Shown here in pieces: positions 30,059 to 43,300 of a DNA stretch of 64,000 bases (its first letter is position 1; each line of letters begins with the position of its first letter). A model generated the notes under the pieces. The model saw nothing but the letters and a program-made list of their open reading frames with translations, was not told the origin of the DNA and did not search any database. The stretch is from Anseranas semipalmata (Eukaryota > Chordata > Aves > Anseriformes > Anseranatidae). The position numbers were made by a program, and so were the translations under genes. The stretch is from positions 375,593-439,592 of the forward strand of contig VXAA01002214.1 of NCBI GenBank assembly GCA_013399115.1, written 5' to 3'.

Positions 30059-30899
30059 GAAATGACCTAGAGGCCTTACAAATACATTTGTGCATTTTTG
30101 TTCCGAGTCTACAATTGAGGGCAAGTGCAGTCTGGAAGCACCACTTCTTTATGTTACAACGGAAACAACTACCTCAACAAACAAGGAAAGGGGAAGAAGG
30201 CTTGCAATAATAAACACTCTAATTTTTAGTAGCTTATACTTGCAAAGTCTTCTGTAAACAGAGTCCAGATTTTTTTTTTTTCCCTCCAGTATTAAGAAGA
30301 GACACTACAAGTAAACTGATTTGGCAGACTGGATCTGTCAAGACATTTGAAGATATTTGATCTGCTGACATAAGGATTTGCTTTTTTAAGGAAGAAGCCT
30401 CTGCACTGCTTTTATAATCGCTGTTGATCGGTGGTTTGCTCCACTTTTCCCGATACTACTAATTGGAAAAATGTATTAAAGCATTGCTTCTAAAAATATT
30501 ATTTGCGTTGACAAAAATAACTTTTGTAGACTTAACAGCAAGTGACAATAATATGCTCATGAAGAAATTGTAGGCGATAACTTCTCTGCTCCAGTGTTGC
30601 TTTTCTGTGTGCAGAGTGGGATACCAAATGAGACAGAGCATTATTAAGATATTTCGGCTTGCTTTCTGAGTACAGTTTATAACTGCAGCAGGGCTGCACT
30701 GAACACTGAAAATACTAAGTCAGCAAATCTGCTGCCTTTCTCACTGCTGATACAGATTATACAGACACTTGCCTTTTTGAAATGCCTTTTGTGAAACCTA
30801 TGTACACAGTCCTCCACTGTTACTGTACATAACTCTATTTCGGGAAGGAATTTGACAAGTGATTGTTAATTCAAGAAATCTTCGGACAAGCACTCACTT
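30059..30899 (+). promoter_or_regulatory. GARRE1: GARRE1 5' UTR segment of exon 2, rich in uORFs
   Basis: A long T-rich tract and CAG at 30056-30058 form a strong splice acceptor, and no further splice junction is needed before the start codon at 30900, giving 841 nt of leader in this exon. The leader carries at least six upstream ORFs with their own stops: 30062-30070, 30151-30210, 30471-30479, 30553-30573, 30628-30669 and 30782-30832. None overlaps the main ORF. Such leaders usually lower main-ORF translation and make it depend on reinitiation or leaky scanning; that consequence is inferred from general knowledge. The acceptor position could be checked with RNA reads. Confidence 0.75.
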
Positions 30900-31394
30900 A
30901 TGTATTGCTGTAGTGCACAAGAAAGCAAAATGGACTATAAGCGGCGCTTTTTGCTTGGCGGGTCCAAGCAAAAAGTGCAGCAACACCAGCAGTATCAAAT
31001 GCCTGAGCTAGGCAGGACCCTGAGCGCACCGCTGGCATCTACAAGCCCAGCATCCCCTTTGGTCTCCTCAGCTGCTGCGGGCAGCTGCAACCACCCTGTA
31101 TCCCATACTACTCCGATTGCAGACATCCAGCAGGGAATCTCCAAATATCTGGATGCACTCAACGTATTTTGCCGTACGAGCACTTTCCTTACAGACCTTT
31201 TCAGCAGTGTATTTAGGAACTCTCACTATTCTAAGGCAGCTATGCAACTGAAAGACGTGCAGGAACATGTCATGGAAGCAGCGAGTCGACTCACAGCAGC
31301 AATAAAACCAGAAATAGCAAAAATGCTGATGGAACTGAGTGCAGGCGCTGCAAACTTTAAAGATCAAAAAGAATTCAGCCTACAAGACATTGAG
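30900..31394 (+). CDS. GARRE1: GARRE1 coding exon 1 (residues 1-165)
   Basis: The exon reads from MYCCSAQESK into MDYKRRFLLGGSKQK and ends in phase 0 with LQDIE before the donor GTAAGT at 31395. It holds the start of the conserved N-terminal region, with the motifs IADIQQGISKYLDALNV and FLTDLFSSVFRNSHYSKA. Reading past the donor gives 23 unrelated residues before a stop, so the exon boundary is well supported. Confidence 0.93.
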
Positions 31395-34300
31395 GTAAGT
31401 TACCTTGGGGGATTCTGTTTTGCATGTGAATTTATATCATTCCTTCTTAATTGGACTTCTGTTTAAAATGTGCTATGCTGAAAGTTCTTTCTGCCTTGCT
31501 TTTATATTTGTGGGGAGCACTGATAAAAGGAGAAGCATTTTTATTTTTGCTGTCAAAAATATAAAGTTATTTACAGTGGTCAGCTTCTGTGTTGAATGAG
31601 ATGTTTAGTGGGTATTTCTGTCTAAGGAATTGCACTAAATTTAAAGATATCATGAAATAAGAAAGATAAATTTAATTAAATTGTACTATCTACATAATTC
31701 TAAATGGTAGTTTTCTATGTGATTTAAGCTTATAACCGGAAATCCAATAACCTCTTTCTTATTTGGGGAAACATATGCCTAGTTAATAATAATAATAAAA
31801 GCAAAACAAGCAAAACCAGTACTCCACCGCTCCAAACTAACAAGCCTAAGTAAAGAAATAAAAGTTTTAAACCATCATTTGATTATTATTTTTTTTTAGG
31901 TAGTCCTGCAAGGAGCGAGGAGTTGTACTCAATGATCCTTGTGGGTCCCTTAAAACTGGGGATATTCTATGATTTCCTGTTCTGTGTTAGCTAACTTCTA
32001 ACAATATTAGGCCATCATATTCTAAATTAAACTATATTTTCCTTATTATTATGCATTCTGGGTAGAAATCTGAACACTTGGGAGAGGCATATCGCCATCA
32101 GTGTTTTGCATAAAACTGCGTTTCAATTGACAAATGATCCAAATTAGTGTAAAACAACATTTTATCACTCTTCAAACTATTTGTTTACTTTGTGAGCTGT
32201 TAAGCCTAAAAGGGAAATACCACACGAACATGAAATACTTGTGCTGTAAAAATTTGTCACAACTTTGCTTTAATTTCCATATGCTGGCAGCAAGCGCCCA
32301 GCAGTCAGAATTTTGAGATTTTGAAGTTCAGGATAGCATCTACAACTGCAACCGTGTCTGGCTGTATATTTTACCTGTAGTAAACTTAATTATGTATCAG
32401 GCAATGCTAAGTGATATTCATGTGTAAATCTCTGGCATTTTAAGTAGTTCTTCATATTTTGATGTATTTCTTGATTTTTATAGCAGCCTTTGCAAAGTTC
32501 TTCCTATAGAATTCCATCCTGAGGAGAAAACTTATTGAGTTCTTACTTTTGGTTTAGATTTCATCCTTATAAAGTTACTTGAATGTTATACTCGCATGCT
32601 TATCAAGCATTATCTGCTCTCTATAACTGCACAGCTTATTAATGAAGTAGTTAAGTAGAATGCTATTTGTAGTATGTAATTGTAGTGAGAAGTATGATTG
32701 ACAGTTTTCCATGTTGTATACCTAGTACGCAATGAAGTAAGATTGGCTATAGATTTCATTGTATATATATTTGCTATAGATATCTTCTCTAGACCTTTGT
32801 TTTTGAAAACCATCTAATAGCATCACAGTTCCTCCAGGGTTGTAGGAAAAATATCTTTTTTAATTAAGAATCAGTGGGAGTTCATGTGATTAAAGACCGT
32901 CACAATACCTGTGATGACCTAACCCTTGTTCCTGAGCTCTGTGTGCACCTGCAGGGCTCTCTTCACCAGGCACTTCACTCTATGGTAGGAACAAATGTAA
33001 AGAGAATGCAGGCAAAACAGCTTGGTTTCTTGGTTTTCTTTTTAAGTGTACCTTGTGGTAATTAGCTACTTGTCGCTGTACTGTTCTTGCATCTTTTCTT
33101 AATTAAAACTGTATTTTGCACCTAGCTTTATAAAAAGTCAATGTGCAGAATTTATGGGAACTTTTGGATAATGAGACAAGTATGACATTCTACTTTTGCT
33201 TAAGAACCAGCAAAAATTAAGCGTTTGAAACTGACTCACGTGGTGGTTTTAGAAGTCAGGCAGGGATGATCGTTTAGATGATGTAAGTATATGACAACCT
33301 GATTGGATCATTTTAACCCAGGAAGCAGCTACCAGTTGCTGACTGTCAAAATAGACCTTGCCAGAGGTCAGGATAGAGAATATATTTAAGTTTGTAGGTG
33401 AGGTGAAAGTACATGGTACAAGTATGCTGGAAGACCTACTGAATTGAGAGGAATCTTAAATTGAACAAAGGGGTTTTCCAGTTGGGATGGAATTCAGAGG
33501 GGAAAACTGAATGTTACAGAATTTAAATAGAAATTATCCTCAAAATTGGAGTGTGGGCAATGCCCATGGGCAGTAGTGTTGCAGAACAGTTCTAGGGCTT
33601 ATGGTAGTCCTGTGCTGAATAGGAGTCAGTGTTGTGCTGTTGCAAAGCAGAAATCAGTATTGTTGCTATTGGGCAAAGAGGCAGTTGTCATGTATTTAAC
33701 ATGACTATAACCTGCATGAACCATGAAATAAGCATTAAACTCTCTTCACTTTGGCTGTTGTGGCCTTAAATACAACACTGCATCCAAGCACTAATGCTGT
33801 TACACTTAAAGAAATAGCGAGTAACTGGAGGGGACATTAGAGGAGAGTAGCAAGAGTAATCAGGCATCCAGAAAATAGGACTTCAGAGGACAAACTGGAA
33901 GGACTGACTCTACAGAACAAAAGACTAAGAAGGAAAACTGGAAGTCTTCAGGTATGTAAGAAGCTGCCAGAAGACATGGCAATGTTCTGTCCTTTGCGTC
34001 CGTGTAAGATGGAGCAAGAAGTAATGAAATTAAATTTCAGAAGAGAAGATTCATATCAGGCGTTGTGGAAATACTTTGTAATGTCAGAGAAGCACTGAAG
34101 TGGATTGATACGAAGGGCAGGGAGCCTCCATCATGAAGACCTTACAAAACGGGTTAAACCTGTGTCTAGTAGAACTGACTCAGTGAGATTACTCCTTGCT
34201 TGGGACAGTAGGATGAACTTTTGAGATCCTCTCCTAATCTGCTTTTCTGTGATTTAAATACTGAACTATTTATGCTAAAACTTTAACTTTTTTTCACCAT

Positions 34301-37300
34301 GATGTATGTGAAATGTTAACATTTCATAAAACTAGAAGCAGGATTAAAAAACTCACTTCTGAATCCACATAATGGAAGCAGAAGTATAATGCTTGCATGA
34401 CTTCACCAAGGTTCACTGACCAGCGGAAAAGAGTGCAAGAGGCAGGATAATTTTTCATTGGACTGAGGGGAGAATATAATAATATCTGAAGTTTCTTTTC
34501 CAGGTTCTCTAGTAGGTGACTGAAAGAACATAATTGATTATCTGTTTGAGAAAGAAATCAGATGTTTCAGTATCCTCTGGAGAGGTACTCGGGAGCCTCT
34601 TACTTGGGGCGAGTCTGTTAAGTTGCTCCTGTCTCCTAATACTGTAAATGCAGAGGTACTTCCACTGGAATCTAGTTTATCTTGCAGGTAACTCTTGTTT
34701 AGTGAGCAGGATAGTGTCTTCTTTTGGAGGTGTTTTGGTCGTATGAGATCACTCTTCCGAACTGCAGGGCATCGCTACATAGTAAATAATGAGTAATATT
34801 CTGTTCACTTCCAATAATATGTGGGAAAGGAGGTTATCTTATAATCTGGTACACCAGTTTGAGTAATGGCTCATTGTTAACTTAATTATATTGCTATTTT
34901 AATCTGGTCTCTTCAGTGGGTAGGCAGGTTGTGCATAGGGCTTGTCACCAAAGCTATAAAGAACCACGATAAGGGAAATGAAGGTAGTAGGAAACCATTG
35001 AGTAAGTGTGTTGTGGTGTTTTAATTTTTTTTAGGGGAAAAGAAAAAAGCCAAAACCATGGAATGACATTATATAGAATGGTACTTGGAAATGCAGGTCA
35101 TTGTTTGTATCAAGTTTAGAAGACTGATACTGGTTATTTGGCATTAACGTTATTAATGGTAGTGTCATATTTTAAAGAATCTGTTGTTTAAGATTTGCTT
35201 TCCAGGGAGTTTGCATGGCATTACAGTTTAGCAATGAAATTTGGCAGTTTTGTGTATGCACTTTGTCTAGCAAATTATTCCAAACTTGAGTGCATGCCCC
35301 CATCAAGATGTTAATATGGGACAGTGTAACCTACCACTGCATCCCCGTCTGACACTTCTGTTTGTATGTAATCAGTTTGATTAAACTCATCACCTGCTTC
35401 AGAGGCAAGGAAGTCTGAAACAACATCTCCCCAAAAGTCATGTTGCTTCCAACTGCCTAAACATGATGCCAGATTCCTTTTACGTAAGGTTATTCAGAGA
35501 TAGATCACTGTCCTACGTGGTAATGGGTTAGGAAAGTGAAGGTGCTGAAGGTGTATTTCTTGGATTAAAAAGTTTGCAAGCCAGAAGACCTCATCATACA
35601 TACAATAAAAATTATTCTAAGAAATAGTTTCAGAAAATGCACCACCAAGAGAAACTTACTAGTTGACAACTGTGATGGTTCCAGTTCATCTTTGATTATT
35701 ACATAGTCTCTAGGTTTTAGTTCTTACTATGTTCTAAAGCAGGAGAATTGAACATTTCTGCATGGCAAAGTAAGGAAAAATAAACTTGAAATAGATGGTG
35801 GTATTTCTAATTGTGAAAACACCACATCCATATGCTAATGTTGTTCTGCAGATCTTGCAACAGAGATCTAGAGTATTGCTTTACGCGTTTTGGTAACCGC
35901 TGGCTGACCCTGGCTGTATTTGTTAAACTGGTGGTGGTCGTACTTTCCCACTGTGAAGACAGAGATTCGGCTCTTTGGAAGAAAATCCTCAAGAAGTGAA
36001 TTCTGAAGCAAAGTGAGTTTGTCATCTGGAGCAAGCATTTAATCTAGCAGTGCAAAAATCTTCCACCAATTGGATTTTACTTAAGCAGTTAAAACCACTC
36101 TTATGCTTTTCTGAGGAAGACTGAAATAGATAATTTTTCAAACAAAACAGTTTTGTAAAGCAGATGTTCCTATTTATCTTTACTGTTTAACATTATAAAT
36201 TACACTAGGAATGTTGTGTGGTGCCACTTAAAAACTAAATCATTTGTTTATTTTGAGCATTATTCCCAGGCAGGGGAAACTTCAACCTCTGTACCTTAAA
36301 TATTCTTTGAAACTTAATCGGCTTGACATTCCAAATGAGTCCTGGTTTCTTCTTCCCCTGAGAACTGCATTCTTTGTACGCAGAAATATTCAGATTGCCA
36401 GTCTTTGCAGTTTTCTTATAAACCTTTCTAATTTTGCAGTCAGGAAAGTTGGAGTTTTCTTCATTTTATCATTTGCTGAGTGTTTTTTTAATAGTGCAAA
36501 CTGCACTTTCAGGGGTCAGTCAAAGTACCAAAAATGTTTAATTTTAATGCCTTGTACAAAGAAAGGAAGTGATTGAACCAGAATGGAATGTCAAAAGGAG
36601 ACCGGATGCACTGGAAAAGAGAATTGCCACCACGGATTCTTTTAAAGTAGATAGCTAATGCATATAACTGTTTGTGTGACTACAGTGTCTTGCCAGTAAG
36701 ATCATTGTGTCTGAATATTTTTATTCCAGAAGAATGTAGCTGAAAATAAGCCAGATGACTTATTTGCTCCAAGGCACAATGGCTTTGTACATTATCTGTG
36801 TATTTTATGAATTATTCCTAAAATGGAATTCAAGTCTAGTCTCTTAATAAATCAAAGTCAAATATACATTTTAAACCACTTTGTGTGACAAACTTCATAA
36901 AAGAAACAAAACATTTTGAATAGCTATTAAATTCTTTCTATGGCAGTTTGGAAAATATTTGCTTCTCTCCTGCATCCTAGTTGTGCTTTGTTGTAAGCTT
37001 TTTTTTGTCCACTTAGGAAAGAGTGGTCCTGCAAGGAGGCAGAGCGCTTGTGTTCATGCTTCTTTGTCCGCCAGGCTGCCCTTTCAAATGGTCGTACTCC
37101 ATCAGTTCTTTCACACATAGTGGCTGCACCTTAATACTCAGTTTTGGGGATCTTTGTTCTGTTTTGCTTGTAGTAACTGAGGCATATGTCTGTCTCTGGT
37201 CATAATTCTTAGGAGTGAGAGAAGGAGATAAAACGGGCTGGACATGCATGGAGTGCAGAGGCCACTGCTGCGGGTGTCCAGGACGTGGAGCCAGCTCTGG

Positions 37301-40300
37301 CACCCGCAGAAGCCTGTGTCCTGTCGGTGCCATCCCCAGCCCCGCTGGGCATGGGAACGGACCAGCAGCCCTTCCTGTGCTCGCTCTTCCCTACTCTTCC
37401 TCCTGCTTTCCAAATGAGTAGTATTACGTGACCCATTTCAGCGAACAGTTGTGCCAGTGTTAGCAGTTCCTGTCAAACAATGCAAGTGACAGAGCTGCAG
37501 TTTTGTGTGTGTATTCTGCAGTGACTGTTACATTCTAAAAACGGTACTGTGGTGCCTCTGTATTACGTGGCAAAATGTTTTTCATGCTTATTACTGATTA
37601 TTGCTCTGTTTGGAAGGTAAACTTCTGGATTAAACTTAAAATTTTGTGATCACGTCTTAAAATAGTTTTTTTATTTTTAGCACAAATTCAGCCAGGTCTA
37701 CATGCAAATGGGTTTTGCTGCTGACTGTACTTTTGATAATATGCTACTTACATTTTTTTAATCGTTTCATGTGCTCCACATTGCTAAGTAACATAAAGCT
37801 TTTCATTTTTCAAATAATCTTACTGTGATCTCAGAAGTAAAGATGACACAAAAGAGGCTTGCATCAACCGTATGAGTCTGATCTCCCCTTAATTCATAGA
37901 AACTATTGCTCACTGTTTACCTTCAGTAAATGGTTAAATGTCATGTGTTACTTCAGGTCTAAATCATTGGTCTTTTTTAATAAAAAAGATCTGAGTTTAA
38001 CTTAGTGGCTTACCCCAAGCATTGAACAAAAATGAAGAACTATTTATGTAAAATCTCCTATTTGCTTGACTTTTTTTTTCTCCTACAGGTGCTTGGGCGA
38101 TGTTTCTTGACAGTGATGCAGGTCCACTTTCAGTTCCTGTCACAAGCTTTGCAGAAGGTCCAGCCAGTGGCACACTCTTGCTTTGCTGAAGCTGTAGCCC
38201 AGGAAAGAAAGTGTGTTAGTGGGGCGGGAGCTTCAAATTTAAGCCCCACAAATGAGCTAGAAGATGCAATAAGATCATGGAGAGGAGCAGCAGAGGTATG
38301 GAGGACTTGCTGTAGTGACATTGTGTTCACAGTTATACTGTTATACAGTGTTATATTTAGTGAGACCAAAATCCAGGCCTGGATGCCCTAGTAAGGGAAG
38401 AAAATCCCTGATTTTAAAGAAATCTACGTTTGAAGGAGCAAACATGATACAATTAGTTTGAGATGCTAAAATCTGTTTTATCTATATGGTGTTTATACTA
38501 TCTCTGCCTTGTGTAAAGTTTTATTGTGATCAATTGTATGTAAGGAGTGCACAAACAGTGCAAACAGCTGTTGGTTATTAGAAAGGAATTAACAGTGTTC
38601 AAATGTGGTTCAGTAGAAAGTTTTTGCAGATGCAGAGAGTAAAATTTTAGATGAAAAATAACTTAGATAATATCTGTACCTCTTAAATTGTGAGCATGAA
38701 TTCAATTTTATATTTTAAAATTTTTATAGTAACTTCTAACATTTTTTGTCATCATGCTGAAGGAGAGTTACCTGTCAGGCTTGATGTTGTTTGATCCATC
38801 AGTTGTTGGAATGTTAATCATATTACTTAAATACACCACTCTCTGGACTTGGATTTTAGCTAACACTTGCCATCTGTGGAATCCTTACCTGTCCTGCCAA
38901 AAAAAACAAAAAGTACAAGGAAAAATAGTTTTATGAGCTTTTCTGCTTTCCCTGTACACTATTGAAGTCTACAGACTGACAGATCAAAATGGCTTCAGAC
39001 ATGGAGCACATGGTTTCATTAAATTCAAGTAACCTAGAGCATTGTGCTTTTGAAGTCTAATTTGGCAACCTGCATGGGCATGTTAATCATCTTGACTGGA
39101 AATCTTGACTTGGAAATCTTATCAACTAACATCTGCAAGGTGTATGAAAGCAAACAAGTTTCCCTTAGAACTCTGAATGCAGAGGAATTCTTTGTAATTT
39201 CTACTGCAGCATAAATTTCTTTCACTAGACAAAATAGGGATTTGGAAATGCTTAGGTATATTACATGGAATCTTAGCAGTTCTAATCCTGGTATAATTTA
39301 ACTCTTTTTGCAAACAAAACAATATTTGTTTAATATACTTATTTCCGTAAAACTGTGTTACATTTTCTAGAAACGTGCTGCAATTGCTATCAAGTTCATT
39401 TAAAATACGGTTAAAATTAAATGTGGATTTGTAGATCTGGAACCCAACTTTTTTTCCTCCTTAACAGTCTACTTCAGCTATTTCTGTTAATAAAACCTAT
39501 ATTTCAAAATGGAGTTTAATACAACTGTTACACTAATTAAATCCTCTATTAAACATCTATACGTGGGGAAGAGAAGTATTTGTGTGGGGTTGTAGGATAG
39601 TATAAGAAAAAGTTCTTAACTCTCTGTAAGTAAATAATCTCTCCTCTCTCTTGTAGATAGACTAATATATGTCAGATGTATTTCTTCTTGATAGAAGGGA
39701 GACATGAAATACTCAAGTCTTTCTGAATTTTTACATTGGAGAGTGGAAGGCAATCCATTATTTCCATGTACAATCAGCCTCTTTGGCAGTAGAATACATA
39801 CTGTTTCATAATAAAGTTTATGATACTTTGTGTGTAGCTCAAAACTGCTTTTCCTTTTTAAGAATTTCACTTGGAAAATGGTGTAATTTTGTATGTGTTG
39901 AAGTAATCGATGTGTCTGTTCATTGACTGTAGTAGCAAAAATTGACATCTTGTTTTAGAGCGAGACTCCTTAGACTGAAAAGTCAACAGTGTCTGAGATC
40001 TTAAATATTGTTGGGAATAGGCTTCTATTTGTTTTACTTTGCTTAGTAGTGTAGTATTTTTATTGTACTGTTACAACCAGATATTTGGCTTTTCATATTT
40101 TTCGTTTTTTAAAATCATATTACATAAAGCTGCTATGCCATTGCTGCACTTAGTTGATTTTATAGTCTTGTGTCGTTCTTCTCAAATTGCACCACAATAA
40201 TCACCCTTAATTTTATAAAGCGTATCGTCTTATGTACACGGGAATGTTTGTATGTATGATATGATACATATGTATCCTCTGTTTCTGTGGCAAGTATTTA

Positions 40301-43300
40301 AAATACCCTTTATGTTAAAGTTCTAAGTCCCTCCTCAGCAAACCACATTCATCATGTGGCCTATGTAACCAGGATCCTTAGTTCAGAGAGAGATTTGAAA
40401 TAGTAACAGCAAACAGTGCTGACTTGAGTTGCTAGCCAACACTTATATGCCATTCAAATTATGTGAGATCCATACTTTCAAAGTAGCAGCAGAAGTTGAA
40501 TCAGTTATAACAAATAATCAGCTCCAGATCCTTTCCACAGGTGCTTCTTATCTCCTTTATAATGCTTTAAACTCAGTGTGTGGGGTTTTTGTTTTTTTTC
40601 TGTTTTTTAACTTGTGTGATCTAGTTTAGTGTTGAACCTCTTTACCCAATAATTTTTCCTTACATTACAGGCAACATCTCGATTGCGAGAAAGAGGCTGT
40701 GATGGATGTTTGGCAGGAATTGAAGTTCAACAACTTTTTTGCTCACAGAGTGTGGCAATTCCCGAACATCAGCTCAAAGAGCTAAATGTGAAAATTGACA
40801 GTGCTTTGCAGGTGAGTTTTTTAAAATGTGTTGCTTTCATGTGCATCTAGTACTGTCAGTGGGTCAATGAATGAAATAGGGAAGGAAAGTATTACTGCAG
40901 AAATATGTACCACAGGCAGCCATGAGGTATATGAGAGTTGCCAGTATTGACGTCTTGCATAATAAGTGCATACGTGCTATAGAACTGAGTAAGGTAAATC
41001 CACTTAACAATTTCTACATGTGTTTTGAGGCACAATGACTGCATGCTTCTTTGCTGATGTGGCTGTTCTGTTTCAACTTTTTGTTTAATGTCAGGCTTAC
41101 AAAGTGGCTTTGGAGAGTTTAGGCCATTGTGAATATGCAATGAAGGCTGGCTTCCACTTGAACCCAAAAGCTATTGAAGCAAGTCTTCAGGTAGGATCTG
41201 CTAAACCTGCTCTCTTTCATTGCTCCTCAACTTGAAAATAACTGTTTAAAAAAAAAAAAAAAAAGGCCCATAAGGACTTTTTAATGTCTTCATTTCCTTC
41301 TATTTGGTCTATTCTTTTATACTTCAGGGCTGTTGCAGTGAAGCTGAAGCCCAGCAAACAGGAAGGAGACAGACTCCACCGCAGCCAATTCAGTGTGAAC
41401 TGCCCACTGTACCTGTTCAGATAGGATCACATTTTCTGAAAGGAATATCCTTTAATGAGTCTGCAGCAGAAAACCTGAAACTGAAAACGGTAATAGCCCT
41501 GAACCTAACCACAGTAGTTTAAAATAAAAATCAGTAGAACTCCTTAAAACTCGAGAGAACAACTGCAGTAGAAGTTCAGTGCCAAACTTGTACTTTAAAA
41601 GTGCATATTTTTAGCCTGACTTCCTGTGGAAACAAGATGTGATAACATTGTAGGTCCACGCCTTTCTCTGATAAGGTTTAACCACCTGGGCAAATTTAAT
41701 CCAATGTAAGAGAAACACAGAGGTCTAGGAGGTAATTAAGCTTCTATGAACTTTTTGAAAATAGGTAGTTAGGTATCAAAATCTGCGGAACAAAGTGAGC
41801 CCTTACAGATGCCTCAAGCAGGTGATGCACTTCAGCTTTTATCTTCTTAGGTGCCGAAATCAGTCAGGCCCATGCTGTTCTACAGCTGAGGGGAGTACTT
41901 TAAAAGGAACTTTATTACAAAATATTTTTCATTTCTTCTTACAAACTTTAAGCAATCTTTCAAATTTAAAATATATTTTTAGAAGCAAGTAATTTGGGCA
42001 ATTTTAATCAGCATTTTCGCTCTTTTAGATAAGGGTAGTTCCCTGCTCCTGAAAGAGTTGAAACAGCTTAAAATGCTGTTTTTCTCTTGTCTTTGCAGTG
42101 CTTTTTGTAGTTTTGATTAAACTGTTTTGCAAGAGCATAAGCTAAATAGTGTTTATCATGTTGGAGTATTTCAAATCATGTTGGAGTGTTCCAAATAGCA
42201 GAGACTGTCTCCCATATTTCTGTTCTGCAGTTGAGCTCTTATATGAGATTGTTTAGAGTTAACAGACATTATAGTTGGTTGAAAAGCTTTTGAAAAATGT
42301 GTAGAACCAATGGTAAATACATATGGAGGCATTGGTGTTAACATTTTTAAAACATGCTTGGTATGGCAAAATTTTTGTTTTTGTTTTTTTTAGCACACAA
42401 TGCTGCAGTTAATTAAAGAAGCTGGATGCCATAATGGACTTACACCACGGGATGACTCTCCTGTTACTGAAGTACTAAATCAGGTTTGCCCTTCGACTTG
42501 GCGAGGTGCCTGCAAAACTGCTGTACAATTGTTATTTGGCCAAGCTGGACTGGTAAGTAACTATAGATAGGCTTAGCAAAAAAAAAAAGAAAAAAAAAGG
42601 AAAAAAAAAAAGACTATTTAAACATCCTGAAGAAAAACTAGATATTTTAAAGTGTTTGAAAATTCATTTGCTATGTCTTCCTCTTTCTCAATCTTTAACA
42701 CTGCAGCTAATTTAAGTTATGAACAAGATGTATCATGGAATGCAAGTTTGTAGATGCTATCTGTAGTTGATAGGAATGTGTACTTCATATTCTTCATAGT
42801 CTTTTTGATTAGAGAGAACACAAGAAATGAAACTTCAGTTCAATAGATAGTGAAAATGGAAAGATTCTCAAATCTTTGGATGACCATGTTAACACCCTCA
42901 CCCATCCCCCTTCTCTTAGCTCAGCTTTGAAAATTGCCATTTTTCCATTTCCTCTCTGCTTTGAGTGGAAGCCAGGTTTCCTGCTCAACAGAAACCAGGA
43001 AGTCCTCTGTAGCAAGTAATGCCACCTGACACCTCCAACAGAAGACATAGCTATTAAATGTCTTTCTATAGACATATGTGTTCTTTACAAACAAGCAACC
43101 CCATAGATTTTGCAGTTGCTAAAAATACATGCTTGAAATGCATTCCGATAAGAAAATGCTCTGGTACTCCCAAAACTAATTACTGCAATCTCTGCACGTA
43201 ATGAAGTGTTCATTCATGATAAATACATTTCTTGGACTACAAGTTTTCATTTGACTGGGCAAATTAAAATGAGGGCAAGAATGCAGAAGGATAGGAAGGA

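Larger units (their letters stand above)
31395..38088 (+). other. GARRE1: GARRE1 intron 2
   Basis: This 6.7-kb intron is bounded by GTAAGT and by a long T-rich tract ending TCCTACAG. It contains the CR1 fragment near its left end and an older CR1-like stretch around 33.8-34.26 kb. A GC-richer patch lies at about 37215-37400, where short reading frames on both strands show no recognisable protein. Nothing else is supportable. Confidence 0.85.

Noticed and set aside
31395..31466. Read-through extension of GARRE1 coding exon 1
   Set aside because: The extension crosses a strong GTAAGT donor, and the next exon continues the conserved protein exactly. An intron-retained isoform is possible but unsupported.
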